The notes: generated by a model from the sequence alone, not told the origin. Shown: positions 6,072-15,979, numbered from the stretch's first letter. The stretch: DNA of 35,091 nt from JBGTCY01 sp041748615 (GCA_041748615.1 JBGTCY010000329.1:1-35091); one strand, 5' to 3'. Made by a program: numbers and translations.

Positions 6072-8600
6072 TCACTCCTGAAAATAAACCCTTTTCACTC
6101 TTCCTGAAATGCCCGTCAAAATTTCATAAGCTATTGTTCCCGCTTGCCGCGCTACTTGCTGTATCGGTAATTCTTTGCCGAAAATGATGACTTCATCGCC
6201 CTCCTCCACTGCGGGGATGTGGGTGACGTCTAACATACACAAATCCATGCAGATGTTGCCCACGGTGGGGGCGGGTTGGTTGTGTACCAAAAATTTCCCG
6301 TTGCCGTTGCCGAGCCTGCGGTCAATGCCGTCAGCATAGCCGATACCGATGGTGGCAATACGCATGTCATGCTGCGCGGTGAACCTACGGCTGTAACCCA
6401 CCGTCTCGCGCGTCTTCACTTTCTTCACCTGTGAGACGGACGACTTCAGCGTGCTCACCTGCTGCAAGCGTTCTTGTATTTCATGCGCGGTGTCCACGCC
6501 ATACAAGCCGATGCCGAGCCGCACCATCTCGAACTGCGCATCGGGAAAACGCAGGATGCCGCCCGAGTTGAGGATGTGTCGCATGACGACATAGCCCAAT
6601 CCACCGGTGAGTTGCTCGCAGGTTTTTTCAAACAATTCAATCTGATGTTTGGTGAACGCATCATGCTCCGGCTCATCGCTCGCGGCTAAGTGCGAGAACA
6701 CCGATTTCACTTTCACCAACGGCATGTTTTTCAGCTTGTCCGCCAACGCGAGAATTTCTTCCGGCTCAAAGCCGAGCCGCTTCATGCCCGTGTCAATTTT
6801 GATGTGGATGGGATAGCCATCTGAGTTACTGGCCTGTTCGCTCCAAGCGGTCTGACCGGTGAGCGACTGATAAAATTTATCCAACATCGAAAAGCTGAAT
6901 ATCTCCGGCTCGAGGCGGTAGCGCAGCATGGTGTCGAAGCTGCGCGCTTCGGGGCTCATCACGAGGATGGGTAGCGTGACGCCCGCCTTGCGCAACTCCA
7001 CGCCCTCATCAGGATACGCCACCGTGAGGTAATCCGTCAAATGATATTGCAGCACGTTGGCGATTTCATAAGTTCCGCTACCGTAGGAAAACGCTTTTAC
7101 CATCGCCATCACCTTCGTGCCGGGGCGCAGCAGGCTTTGATACACCTGCAGGTTGTGTACCAGTGCGTTGAGGTTGATTTCCAAAACCGTCTTGTGGATT
7201 TTCTGCTCGAGCAGCTTACTGATTTTTTCAAACTCAAATTTGCGCGCGCCTTTCAGCAACACCGTTTCGTTGGCGAACTGCTGCGGTGAAAAATTTTTCA
7301 GAAAGGCTTCCGTGCTTTCGTAGAACTCGCTCCCAAACCCGTTGACTGATGGGAACAGGCTGCGTTGCCCGCCTATCGCCTTGCCAATGCCGATGAGCCG
7401 CGCCACCGCGCGACCGGCAATCATGTTGCGCACCTCCGTGTAGAGTTCGCGCTCATCGCGCCCGGTCTGCAGGATGTCGCTGAGGATGACGGTTTTTTTC
7501 GCATGCTGATGCTGCTGATCTAAAAAATCGAGCGCGATGCCGAGCGAGCGGATGTCGCTGTTGTAGCTGTCGTTAATCAGCGAGCAGTTGTTGATGCCTT
7601 CTTTCAGTTCGAGGCGCATGGTGATATTGCCCAACTGCCGCATCTTTTCCTTGATACGGGCGGGCGCAATCTTCAGATACAGCATCACCGCCCAGCAGTG
7701 AATGGCGTTTTCGATGGACGCCTCGTCCGTGAACGGAATGGCAACTTCCAGCGATTGATTGTTCAGCCTGCCTTCGATGTGTGTTTCGTTTTCCTTTTGT
7801 TCAATTTTCAGGATTTTGAAATCCGCATCGCTGCGCCTCGCCCACGTGAACAGACGAAATTTTTCCTCCTGCTCCTTGTCGGGCAGTTTGTGTTTGAACT
7901 CCGTGATGCACTGCGTGATTTCAGGATAGTCGGTGCTGTAAATCAAAATTTTGCTGTTGATGAACAGCTTGAGTTTTTCATTTATTTTTTGACGCACGTT
8001 CAGAAACCCTTCCGCATGCGCCTCCCCGATGTTGGTAAAAATGCCGATGTCCGGACGGATGACGTCTTCCAGCCCGTCCATCTCTTCAGGCTGGGAAATG
8101 CCCGCCTCGAAAATGCCGAGCGTGTGCTGCGCGTGCATCTGCCACACCGAAAGTGGCACGCCAATCTGCGAGTTATAGCTCTTCGGACTGCGAACGATGT
8201 AGCACTCATCATTGAGCAACTGAAACAGCCACTCTTTCACAATCGTCTTGCCGTTGCTGCCCGTGATGCCGATGACGGGACAACTGAATTTTCTCCGGTG
8301 AAAAGCCGCCAACTGCTGCAGGGCGGCAATGGCGTTTTCGACTTTGATGATATTGGCGTCCGGTATTTTTTCCGTGTCAATTTCCGTTTTCGTCACCACA
8401 AAATTCCTGACGCCTTTGCGGTAGAGTTCATGGAGATACTGATGCCCGTCATTGCGCTTGCCTTTGATGGCGAAAAAAAGCGCGTTGGCGGGTTCAATGA
8501 TTTTGCGGCTGTCAAACGCGAGGCGCGTGATAGCGTCATCGCTACGCAACTGAACGAGCGTCCCTTTTACAATGGAAGTGATTTGCCGGATGGTGTGCAT
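6072..8600 (-). CDS. murF-alr: Bifunctional MurF / alanine racemase
   Basis: 842-residue fusion of two peptidoglycan enzymes. Residues 1 to about 462 are MurF, which adds D-Ala-D-Ala to UDP-MurNAc-tripeptide: an N-terminal Mur domain (FDSRKI, LFFAIKGKRNDGH), the ATP P-loop GITGSNGKT with K118, the substrate loop SPKSYNSQIGVPLSV, and the C-terminal domain with INDSYNSD. Residues ~468-842 are alanine racemase, which supplies D-Ala: PLP lysine K502 in VKAFSYGSG, HIKIDTGMKRLG, the second catalytic tyrosine Y736 in VGYSRRFTA, then IGIGYADG. The fusion is known across Bacteroidota and couples supply of D-Ala to its use. The region is visibly GC-richer than its neighbours. Large antisense open frames here are shadows. 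Confidence 0.95.
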   Translation of the reverse strand: MHTIRQITSIVKGTLVQLRSDDAITRLAFDSRKIIEPANALFFAIKGKRNDGHQYLHELYRKGVRNFVVTKTEIDTEKIPDANIIKVENAIAALQQLAAFHRRKFSCPVIGITGSNGKTIVKEWLFQLLNDECYIVRSPKSYNSQIGVPLSVWQMHAQHTLGIFEAGISQPEEMDGLEDVIRPDIGIFTNIGEAHAEGFLNVRQKINEKLKLFINSKILIYSTDYPEITQCITEFKHKLPDKEQEEKFRLFTWARRSDADFKILKIEQKENETHIEGRLNNQSLEVAIPFTDEASIENAIHCWAVMLYLKIAPARIKEKMRQLGNITMRLELKEGINNCSLINDSYNSDIRSLGIALDFLDQQHQHAKKTVILSDILQTGRDERELYTEVRNMIAGRAVARLIGIGKAIGGQRSLFPSVNGFGSEFYESTEAFLKNFSPQQFANETVLLKGARKFEFEKISKLLEQKIHKTVLEINLNALVHNLQVYQSLLRPGTKVMAMVKAFSYGSGTYEIANVLQYHLTDYLTVAYPDEGVELRKAGVTLPILVMSPEARSFDTMLRYRLEPEIFSFSMLDKFYQSLTGQTAWSEQASNSDGYPIHIKIDTGMKRLGFEPEEILALADKLKNMPLVKVKSVFSHLAASDEPEHDAFTKHQIELFEKTCEQLTGGLGYVVMRHILNSGGILRFPDAQFEMVRLGIGLYGVDTAHEIQERLQQVSTLKSSVSQVKKVKTRETVGYSRRFTAQHDMRIATIGIGYADGIDRRLGNGNGKFLVHNQPAPTVGNICMDLCMLDVTHIPAVEEGDEVIIFGKELPIQQVARQAGTIAYEILTGISGRVKRVYFQE

Positions 8601-8642
8601 AGGCGGAAGGTAAAGTTAAAGTCGCGGGGTGAATAGTTTTTG

Positions 8643-8687
8643 TCGAATAGTCCCGGGTCGAACAGTCAGGGGTCGAACAGTCGAATG
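8643..8687. repeat. Three 15-bp tandem repeats
   Basis: Three consecutive units begin TCGAAYAGTC and end in a variable GGG-rich pentamer (8643-8657, 8658-8672, 8673-8687). The first ten bases are near identical, the last five vary. Located about 45 bases upstream of the murF-alr start. Function unknown. Confidence 0.7.
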
Positions 8688-8892
8688 TCGCACTACGCAT
8701 ATCGCATTACGCACTACGATGTTGCGCTTTTTGCATTCGACTATTGGTTTCTTTGATTGGTAGCCTTTAGGTTTGTCTTATACAATAATCAGTATGTTAT
8801 TACCATTATATTATTTCTTTTTTTCTACTTTTTTCTTTGTTGAAAATTTACTGACTTTGTGGATAAAAGTTAACGCTGACATAGGTGAATAC

Positions 8893-8943
8893 AATTGGTA
8901 GCAAGATTCGAGACATAGGCTTCGATTCAAAATGCTGCCAATT
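8893..8943. repeat. Inverted repeat, 11-bp arms
   Basis: AATTGGTAGCA (8893-8903) faces TGCTGCCAATT (8933-8943) with one G/T wobble position, enclosing 29 bases. It could be a small hairpin or a decayed element. No adjacent gene end explains it as a terminator. Confidence 0.5.
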
Positions 8944-9288
8944 TCAAATCCCTAACGGGAATGAACAGCGAATTCACTCCGTCAGAAGATTACTCTTGAC
9001 AACAGCGAATATCACGAATAAAAAATGCTATCTTAAAACAGCAAAGTCCGCCTGACTTGCACGAAATTCACAAAGAATTGAGGTGCTGATATTAACTTTT
9101 TTTGTGCATTGCTAAAATCCATACCACGCGTAAGCATTAAGCGAATGCCTGCTTGTGCGCTTAACAACAGTTTAAGATCTATTGTTTAAGTTGTTCCATT
9201 GTCCATTTTTTCAAAAATTCTTTGCTATTCACACTTTCATCTAATTTCCCCGATACCTTAATTTAGCGGGTATCACTGCGCTGACCTT

Positions 9289-10809
9289 ATGCCAATCATG
9301 TCTCTTCGCGTTTGTTCTGTTTTAATTTTTTTGTTTTTACTCTCCGTGCTTGTGCGGTTGCCGACATTGAATCGTCCGCTTTCAAAACATCATGAGTTTT
9401 GTACTGCTGTCGCATTGCGGGTGATGCAGGTGTGGGAGCAGGGTGGTATTTCGAATTACGGCTTCAACCCCGCCATGAATTATCCGAATGCTGCCGATAA
9501 ATTCATTAATAATCACGCGAGCGGAAGCGGAAAAATGCACGATGAGCAGGGTAATTATTATTACACTTCTCATCCTCCGCTGGCTTATTACCTCCCTTTT
9601 TTCATTTTCAAAGCAACCGGATTAAAACCGGATGTTCTGCCATTGCAGTTATTGAATCTCTTCATTCATTTACTCTGCGGAACTGGTGTTTTTCTCATTT
9701 TGTCAAACCTCTTTTCCAATTCTGAAAAGCGACTATCAATTCCCGCGTTAGCGGGTTATGCCGCCTACCTGTTCAGTCCCGCTACGCTTTGGTTTCATTC
9801 CAATGTTTATATGTCTGATATGCTGGTGCAGTTGTTTTTTATTTATGGCGTTTATGCCGCCATGATTTTTTATTTTAAAAAAAACCGGCAATGGGTGGTA
9901 GCGCTGTTTATGTTTTCATTTTTAATGACTTACAGCTCATGGATGGGAATATTTTTCCTGCTTGCTTTAGCGATTATCGTGTTTTTTAATTTTATCAAAA
10001 ACAGAAAATACTTAACTCAAACGGGTAGCCTTTCAATCATGCTTGTAGTGGTTTTGGCGGGAACAGGTCTGGCAATGGCGCTCACTGTTTTCCAGTATTC
10101 CCGCATTGCCGGACTGGATGCGTTGCTGGACGAATGGCTGTGCCGCTTTCAATTCAGGGCGGGCTTTGAAAAATCGGACAACAGGTTCATGCTCATTTTG
10201 AAAAATATTTTTCATTATATCACGGGTTACTTTCCGTTACTCTGCGCCCTTTTTTTGACGGCTTTATTTTTTTGGAAATCAATGATGAAGTTGATTAGTA
10301 ACAACCTGACAATGTTTGTTTTACTGCTCTCATTAATCCCGATAATCCTGTTGCATCTCATTCTAACCGAATATTCGGGACATGATTTCACGGCATTGTA
10401 CGGTGGATTATTCCTGAGCGTATTGGCTGGAGTTTCAGCCCGTCTTGCAATGGAAAAAGTCTCTCCTATTTTGTTGTCGGGTGTTATTTCCGTGATGATT
10501 TTATTTTCTGTCATTCAGTATTATTATATCAATCGCCCGGGAGAGTTTTCTCAGAGTGGCGAACGCTATGCTATTTTTAAAACAACCGGACACGCCATTC
10601 AACAAAACGCTTCAACAGATGAGGTGATTTTTTTGATGGACTTTTGGCCCAGCCCTGAAATCAATTTTTACGCGCAAAGAAATTTCAAACAAATCAACCG
10701 GGTTGAGGAGGTGTACGAATTTTTAGAAATGCATGGATTTAAAAAAGGCGTAGTGATAAAAACGGAACTCCATCAAATAGAAGTTTTGGAAAGAATCAGC
10801 CTGAAATAA
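9289..10809 (+). CDS. GT-C fold membrane glycosyltransferase (GT39/ArnT-like)
   Basis: 506-residue polytopic inner-membrane protein with about ten hydrophobic segments (first at residues 8-24, last near 390-408). Right after the first segment comes a periplasmic loop with PLSKHHEFCTAVALR, and later YYYTSHPPLAYYLP. This layout (acidic loop after TM1, then an H-P-P-L-x-Y motif before the next TM) is typical of dolichyl/polyprenyl-phosphate-sugar dependent glycosyltransferases of the GT39/GT83 kind. It probably transfers a sugar from a lipid-linked donor to a protein or glycan outside the inner membrane. The usual D-E pair of the first loop appears here as H-E, so donor and acceptor are uncertain. 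An alternative ATG lies four codons in (MSLRVC). A strong terminator follows. Confidence 0.75.
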   Translation: MPIMSLRVCSVLIFLFLLSVLVRLPTLNRPLSKHHEFCTAVALRVMQVWEQGGISNYGFNPAMNYPNAADKFINNHASGSGKMHDEQGNYYYTSHPPLAYYLPFFIFKATGLKPDVLPLQLLNLFIHLLCGTGVFLILSNLFSNSEKRLSIPALAGYAAYLFSPATLWFHSNVYMSDMLVQLFFIYGVYAAMIFYFKKNRQWVVALFMFSFLMTYSSWMGIFFLLALAIIVFFNFIKNRKYLTQTGSLSIMLVVVLAGTGLAMALTVFQYSRIAGLDALLDEWLCRFQFRAGFEKSDNRFMLILKNIFHYITGYFPLLCALFLTALFFWKSMMKLISNNLTMFVLLLSLIPIILLHLILTEYSGHDFTALYGGLFLSVLAGVSARLAMEKVSPILLSGVISVMILFSVIQYYYINRPGEFSQSGERYAIFKTTGHAIQQNASTDEVIFLMDFWPSPEINFYAQRNFKQINRVEEVYEFLEMHGFKKGVVIKTELHQIEVLERISLK

Positions 10810-10839
10810 AAAACGGCTCAACATTGTGAGCCGTTTTTT
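10808..10839. terminator. Bidirectional intrinsic terminator
   Basis: AAAAAACGGCTCA (10808-10820) pairs with TGAGCCGTTTTTT (10827-10839) around a 6-nt loop. With a T run on either strand, it can end both the rightward glycosyltransferase gene and the leftward porV gene. Confidence 0.92.
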
Positions 10840-10857
10840 ATGATGATTTTCAATTTT

Positions 10858-12081
10858 TTACAACATGCTGGTTCCTGCCGGCAACGCTTCTTGTTTTTTC
10901 TTGATATTGTCAAACTGGAACATCAAGGTAAAGCGCATCGTGTTATCCAATGGGTTACGTTGCGTGGAAGTGGGAATCAAATAAGAGAAATCCAATCCGA
11001 ACACTTTGAAACGCAATCCGAGACCAGCCGTGAAAAACTGGCGCGCACCTTTCGCTTCATGTTCATGAAAATATCCCGCTCTCACCGCGAACTGTTGGTC
11101 ATACCAGTATTCCAAACCGGTTGACCAGGTGATTTCGCGCATCTCTTCGGAGAAACCTCCCGGAGCATCGCCCCATGAACTGAAGATGGCGGCAGGCACT
11201 GATTTTTCACGATAATCGGGAATGCCGTTACCGTCACTGTCAATATTTGAAGGAGTTGGAACCAGCAGCTTGTTCATGTCGGCAGCGATATTGATTTGAT
11301 TATGGTTGTCAACATTGAAAGCATACCGGGCGCCAAATCCAAAGTTCATCGGGATAAAATCTCTTTCTGCCGATTCGGTGTAAGTGACTTTGCTGCCGAT
11401 GTTTGACATGTTCAAGCCAAGCGCGAGGTTGGTCTTGTACTTTCCGCCTACTTTGAAATCCTGATTGTAAGCGAAGGAGATGTCAGCCGCCCCCGCAATT
11501 GCCGGGCGAATATCAATCCCGTTTACAGTTTGACCAGTAGCAAGATTGGAGTAAATAAATCTCAACGCGAGACCTGCGGCAAACCCACCACCTTTTTCAA
11601 TTTTCACCAACTGACGCGCATAAGCGACATCCATTGCGAATTCATGCGGCTTGAATTCACCGGTGTTTTCCCCCATCATATTGGTAAACTGAATCTGCCC
11701 CAAAGAGAAATAACGCATGGACATCCCGATTGTCTGCAATTCATCAAAACGGTAGTAACCGGTGAGTTGCGCGAGGTAAATGTCATTCACCAAAGAGCGC
11801 AACCACGGCACATAACTCATGGAAACGCCCAGCGGCTGTTCCGTGAACGCAAGTTTCGCGGGGTTGTTAAAAATTGAGTTAGGGTCTGCTGAAATAGCAA
11901 TCCCCACATCACCCATGCCACCGGAACGGGCATCTGGCGGTATCCTTAAAAAAGGAACGGCTGTTGTTACGGGAAACCCTTTACTGTTGCCGCCAAGCCC
12001 CCCCTGGGCGAACAACCCGGATTCAGGCAATACCAGCAACAGAAAACAAAATGAAATGATTTTATAAGTAATTTTTTTCAT
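10858..12081 (-). CDS. porV: T9SS outer membrane shuttle protein PorV
   Basis: 407-residue outer-membrane beta-barrel protein of the FadL-like PorV (LptO) family. A signal peptide covers about residues 1-26 (ending GLFAQ), followed by the family signature FPVTTAVPFLRIPPDARSGG, GMGDVGIA and SADPNSIFNNPAKLAF. Alternating hydrophobic strands fill the rest, and the protein ends in a short tail after the last strand (TMRFTLMFQF). PorV collects cargo from the translocon and hands it to the PorU sortase at the cell surface. It lies 18 bases downstream of porU on the same strand, matching the porU-porV pairing known from Flavobacterium johnsoniae. Confidence 0.95.
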   Translation of the reverse strand: MKKITYKIISFCFLLLVLPESGLFAQGGLGGNSKGFPVTTAVPFLRIPPDARSGGMGDVGIAISADPNSIFNNPAKLAFTEQPLGVSMSYVPWLRSLVNDIYLAQLTGYYRFDELQTIGMSMRYFSLGQIQFTNMMGENTGEFKPHEFAMDVAYARQLVKIEKGGGFAAGLALRFIYSNLATGQTVNGIDIRPAIAGAADISFAYNQDFKVGGKYKTNLALGLNMSNIGSKVTYTESAERDFIPMNFGFGARYAFNVDNHNQINIAADMNKLLVPTPSNIDSDGNGIPDYREKSVPAAIFSSWGDAPGGFSEEMREITWSTGLEYWYDQQFAVRAGYFHEHEAKGARQFFTAGLGLRFKVFGLDFSYLIPTSTQRNPLDNTMRFTLMFQFDNIKKKQEALPAGTSML

Positions 12082-12099
12082 AAAAATGGTATATCAAAG

Positions 12100-15000
12100 T
12101 TATCTTAAAATGACCAGTTTTTCAAATTCATGGGCGGCAGCGCCATCCGCTGAACGCACATTGAGTTTATAGACATAAACACCACGACCAATGATGTCGC
12201 CAAATTCATCCAGCCCATCCCAGGAGATATGGTCAACGCGAAATCCATCGGAAACCACTTCCTCATGAATGGTTTTCACCACTTTGCCGGAAACGGTCAT
12301 GATTCTGATGGTAACCGACAACGGTTGTCCGGGACGATTATGTTCAAAGAAAAAATTCGTTTTGGTAGTGAAAGGATTGGGATAGTTTAACACATGACTC
12401 AACGCGAGGTCTGCTGCTTTTGCCACGACAAATTCAGTGTAGCCTTCCGATGAATTATTATGAACATCCCAGGCTTTCACCTTGATGGTATGCCTGCCGT
12501 CCTCTAAACTTGAAAGCGGGTATTCCACTTTGCCCGCCTGAAAATTATCCAACTCTGATTCGTAATATTCATTCAACATAAAAACATCCTGTGTGTTATC
12601 ATTGAGCAACGCGGTGATGTCGTGTCCAATGCCGGTGCCGACCGTATTAATCCCGCTTTCATCCCGTAGTTTCACCAGCAGGAGCGGATTTTCATTAGTC
12701 ATTCCCCCGAAAACAAATTTTTCATCATTCATGAAAATATCAATCTCGGGACCTTCCTTGTCCGCATCAAAATCGGTGGCTGTTCCCCCGATTTTCACAG
12801 TGGTATATCCCTGCGCGTCAATTTGCCCATTGTCGCTGTAATAGCTGATTTTACCATCGCCAATCTTGTAAGCAATGTCTTTTGGTACAATGAAGGTATA
12901 GCTGAAAGCGCCTTCCGAAACGCTTGCTTTGCCATTATAAATGACATTACGCTGTGTTGAAAAATTAAATGCCGCGCCCCCGTCATTTCTGAGCGTGGTC
13001 ACCTGTACCGGTTTGTCTAAAATGGTGGGATAAACGATCCCGTTGAAATTATTCATCTTGTTCGAATTACCATCCCGAACCTCCCCGCTGATGGTCATTT
13101 TTTTCAATGCTTTGAGGGTATCCCCCTGAACGGAGGTACCGTTGATGGCAGTAGTCACTACCTGATAAGTGGGATACGCTAACGCGATTGCCGGATCTCC
13201 CAGCAGGATGAATTTCCGGTTGTTGGCATCTAAGGCGATTTTGTTTTTTGTTTCCATCACGGCTTCCCCGACAGTCGGCATCCGACCGGTGAGCGGAGTA
13301 AACGCCTGCTGTAAAAAATTATTGTTAAGTGAAAAGTTAGCGCCTGAATAAACAAGCCGGGTGGTCGTCACCATCGCCCATGCCCCGCCATTCGGATTTA
13401 GCAACACTATTTCACCGGCTGAAAGTTTACCGGGGTCGTCAAAGCGGCTGAATTCACAGGTGGCTGTTACAAACAACGGCATTTTATCAAAATTTTCCCA
13501 CGCGTTTATCATGGGGATATCGAGAATCCGTTCATGCGCCCACCCATTCACCCCGCCATGTCCTGTGTAGTTCATGATGAGCGCTCCTGCAAACATCCTG
13601 CGGTCAATCGCGTCATTCACATCCGGATAGCGGCTGCCTCCGGGCGTTGATTGCTGCGGATAAGCATCAAGGAAAATTTTATCAATATTATAGACCCGAT
13701 GGTTATTTTCAAAATATTGCGCAAGCCGGTTTGCCTGGTCCATGTGGATGTTGCCGTCTTCATCATCGCCTACAAAACAGAGGTAGTTGCGCCAGTTTCC
13801 AAACACATTGTTCGATTGATAATGAATGATTTTATTGACCATGTTAAGAGCTTCTGTCGCGTTTGTAACAGGTAACCTGCCGATGGCGATGTCCATTTTT
13901 GAAATGAACATGTTTCCTTCATTATCATCCAGAAAACCAAAAAAGTCGTCAGACGCAAATGTTTCCACGGGGCTGGTTGAATTAGGACTTTGGTAAGTAG
14001 GGACCAAGTTGTTGTTGTTGCTCACTTTGTCTTTGTAATCGAATGACCCGTCACCAAAAAGCAACAGGTACTTAGGCATCAGGTCAGTATCGCTTCCTTC
14101 CCGCACATAAACCATTCTCACAAAATCACGGATTGCCGATAAGTCCTGAGCGCCAGAGGAAAATTCGTTATAGATGTGTTGTACATCCACGGTGATGACG
14201 TCAAGGTTGTTGTTATTACGGTGATGGTTCGCTAAAGTTTCCGACTCATTCTTCAGCGAGGCAGGCGTAATAATTATCATATCCGGTTGTGTGGTAGCGT
14301 GCAGGTTTTGGTTATCTACTCTTCCGATTGCCTGTGGTGTCAATAAACCTGAGCCGTCCACAAAGGCAACAAACTCTCTCAAACTGTCTGTCGCAGCAGA
14401 AAATTTCAATTCATTGCCGGACAACTGATGTTCAATTTGAAACGCATTCAACTGGTTGGTGACATCCAAAATGAGGATGTTTGATGGAACATTCTGAACA
14501 GTGAACTCTGAGCGGTTTCCGATTCCTACAGAATTAATATCCCTGAAAAACAATGGCGAACCGGTGTAAACCAACCGCCTGCGCACATTTAACTCAATAA
14601 AATTTAACCACCCCTCCGCACCGGAGGAAGGATTGGAAAAATTAGCAGTTACTGTGATTTGGTCGCCAAATACATTGAATACGCCTTCTTTTTCATCCGG
14701 TCTTGCATAGATATCCGTGTAATAATTTCCAACTCTGTTAATGTTGTGCAGATTCACCGGTTGTCCGCTGATGCTGAAACTGAAATTCGTGTTGGCGGAG
14801 ATTGAACGCGCGGCAACATTCGTTCTCAGATAAGCCTGTTCATTGGTAACTATATTTGGAAAAGTGAATGAAAAGTTTCTGGCGGTAGCGCTGAAATTAA
14901 AATAATCGCCATACCATTCACGACCGGAACGAATCAGGTTCACTTCTTCCAGTTCATGAAACTGGAAGTCATCAAAAGTGGTAACTGACACATTCGGATT

Positions 15001-15918
15001 TCCGGCAGAGGCTTGTGATGTCCATCTTTTTGGGGCAGCCGCGCCCTGCACCGGGTCGGCAGTAATGAAATAATAGGTGAGTTCAGTGTATAAATGATAA
15101 GTGTGATTGAACCGTTGTTTAGTAGCATTGTAATGCCACCGATGCGGACTTTGACCGTAAAAAAGGATATAATCGTTTTGGTTGAATTTCCCGTCACTTT
15201 CCCCGATGACGCGGATTGCATTTTCCTGTAAATCATCATGGCGAAAAGCGGCATTCAACTCAGGCAACATGCCTCCGCCATTCCCATACACCCGGAGGTT
15301 GCGCGGGTCCAGATTGTCCACATCTAATCCGAGGTTTTTCAAAAAATTATAATCCATTTTGAAAATGCCTTCTCTTGGAACACTGACTTTATACCATTTT
15401 CCGGAGCTTAAGACGGAATTATCCGTATAATCGGAAGCGCGTTTCATGGCTACGGTTTGCGGAGCAGCCGTTATTTTCAATTCAATGTCGAATTCCACTA
15501 ACTTTTCGATGGTGCCGGAAAACGCATTTTTTCTGAGCGGGATGAATGAAACGGTCGCAACCGGTCTTTTTTTAATATAACCAATTGCGGCTTCCACTTG
15601 AATCAGTTCGCTAAAATCTTTGTCCGATAATGAAATGCCGGTCAGTTCAAGCGGTTCATAAATTGCATTGATAATCTGAGCTTCAATTTCGCCTGCCTGG
15701 CTGATGTTGATGTTTTGGTAAAAAACAGGAATAAAGTTTTTTTCCTGCGAAAGGCTCGCTCCTTCAAAAAAGGGAATGATACGGGTGTCTGTTTCATTCA
15801 GGCGGATAGATTGTGGCGCTTCATGCCATTCTAATTTCACGCGCAATCTTTGAGTTTCATTGGCGTTTAGCTGAACAGCGCACAAGACGAGAATGGGTAT
15901 GATTGGAAGAAACCTCAC
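12100..15918 (-). CDS. porU: T9SS C-terminal signal sortase PorU
   Basis: About 1272 residues from the preferred GTG start at 15916-15918, which places a normal signal peptide (VRFLPIIPILVLCAVQLNAN) at the N-terminus. An in-frame ATG at 16086 would add 56 residues with no export-signal logic and overlap the divergent PorP gene. The gingipain-like C25 peptidase domain has the catalytic pair H787 in NYTGHGGVNGW and C821 in TATCEFSRFDDP, 34 residues apart as in gingipains. The C-terminus carries the usual T9SS-type fold (LNYPNPFTTKTNFFFEH onward). PorU cuts the sorting domain from T9SS cargo and attaches the protein to surface glycolipid. A leftward promoter element is at 15943-15950. Confidence 0.93.
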   Translation of the reverse strand: MRFLPIIPILVLCAVQLNANETQRLRVKLEWHEAPQSIRLNETDTRIIPFFEGASLSQEKNFIPVFYQNINISQAGEIEAQIINAIYEPLELTGISLSDKDFSELIQVEAAIGYIKKRPVATVSFIPLRKNAFSGTIEKLVEFDIELKITAAPQTVAMKRASDYTDNSVLSSGKWYKVSVPREGIFKMDYNFLKNLGLDVDNLDPRNLRVYGNGGGMLPELNAAFRHDDLQENAIRVIGESDGKFNQNDYILFYGQSPHRWHYNATKQRFNHTYHLYTELTYYFITADPVQGAAAPKRWTSQASAGNPNVSVTTFDDFQFHELEEVNLIRSGREWYGDYFNFSATARNFSFTFPNIVTNEQAYLRTNVAARSISANTNFSFSISGQPVNLHNINRVGNYYTDIYARPDEKEGVFNVFGDQITVTANFSNPSSGAEGWLNFIELNVRRRLVYTGSPLFFRDINSVGIGNRSEFTVQNVPSNILILDVTNQLNAFQIEHQLSGNELKFSAATDSLREFVAFVDGSGLLTPQAIGRVDNQNLHATTQPDMIIITPASLKNESETLANHHRNNNNLDVITVDVQHIYNEFSSGAQDLSAIRDFVRMVYVREGSDTDLMPKYLLLFGDGSFDYKDKVSNNNNLVPTYQSPNSTSPVETFASDDFFGFLDDNEGNMFISKMDIAIGRLPVTNATEALNMVNKIIHYQSNNVFGNWRNYLCFVGDDEDGNIHMDQANRLAQYFENNHRVYNIDKIFLDAYPQQSTPGGSRYPDVNDAIDRRMFAGALIMNYTGHGGVNGWAHERILDIPMINAWENFDKMPLFVTATCEFSRFDDPGKLSAGEIVLLNPNGGAWAMVTTTRLVYSGANFSLNNNFLQQAFTPLTGRMPTVGEAVMETKNKIALDANNRKFILLGDPAIALAYPTYQVVTTAINGTSVQGDTLKALKKMTISGEVRDGNSNKMNNFNGIVYPTILDKPVQVTTLRNDGGAAFNFSTQRNVIYNGKASVSEGAFSYTFIVPKDIAYKIGDGKISYYSDNGQIDAQGYTTVKIGGTATDFDADKEGPEIDIFMNDEKFVFGGMTNENPLLLVKLRDESGINTVGTGIGHDITALLNDNTQDVFMLNEYYESELDNFQAGKVEYPLSSLEDGRHTIKVKAWDVHNNSSEGYTEFVVAKAADLALSHVLNYPNPFTTKTNFFFEHNRPGQPLSVTIRIMTVSGKVVKTIHEEVVSDGFRVDHISWDGLDEFGDIIGRGVYVYKLNVRSADGAAAHEFEKLVILR

Positions 15919-15942
15919 GGATGAAAAGGGGTCAAAGAATTT

Positions 15943-15950
15943 CAAAGCTA
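15943..15950 (-). promoter_or_regulatory. TAnnTTTG -7 element for porU
   Basis: TAGCTTTG on the minus strand matches the Bacteroidota -7 consensus TAnnTTTG exactly. It ends 24 bases upstream of the inferred porU GTG, giving a leader of about 20 nt. No clear TTG -33 box is present at the expected distance. Confidence 0.5.
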
Positions 15951-15971
15951 AACAAAATGCCTTTTTTTTGA

Positions 15972-15979
15972 TACTTTTG
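15972..15979 (+). promoter_or_regulatory. TAnnTTTG -7 element for the PorP/SprF gene
   Basis: TACTTTTG on the plus strand matches TAnnTTTG exactly and lies 63 bases before the inferred GTG start of the PorP/SprF gene. It is 21 bases from the oppositely oriented porU element, giving back-to-back promoters. A -33 TTG box is not evident. Confidence 0.5.

Larger units (their letters stand above)
8601..9288. other. 688-bp intergenic region without a supported gene
   Basis: No open frame with protein-like composition was found on either strand. The segment holds three 15-bp tandem units (8643-8687), then a CGCATTACGCACTACG-like low-complexity stretch, a T-rich tract (8815-8840), a single DnaA-box-like TGTGGATAA at 8858-8866, an 11-bp inverted repeat (8893-8903 with 8933-8943), and a small 7-bp inverted repeat (9137-9143 with 9158-9164). 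The promoters of murF-alr (leftward) and the glycosyltransferase gene (rightward) must lie here; TAACTTTA just before murF-alr and TAATTTAG about 30 bases before 9289 are near-matches to TAnnTTTG. Confidence 0.6.

Noticed and set aside
7698..8636. 312-residue plus-strand open frame
   Set aside because: It is antisense to murF-alr, with composition driven by the reverse of MurF codons; the minus-strand protein has complete catalytic motifs.
8858..8866. DnaA-box-like TGTGGATAA near a T-rich tract, possible replication origin
   Set aside because: Only one box is seen, without clustered copies or dnaA/dnaN neighbours.
8893..8943. tRNA-like fold with a TTCGATTC stretch
   Set aside because: Only about 50 bases, no D-arm or anticodon arm, and the arms are better explained as a simple inverted repeat.
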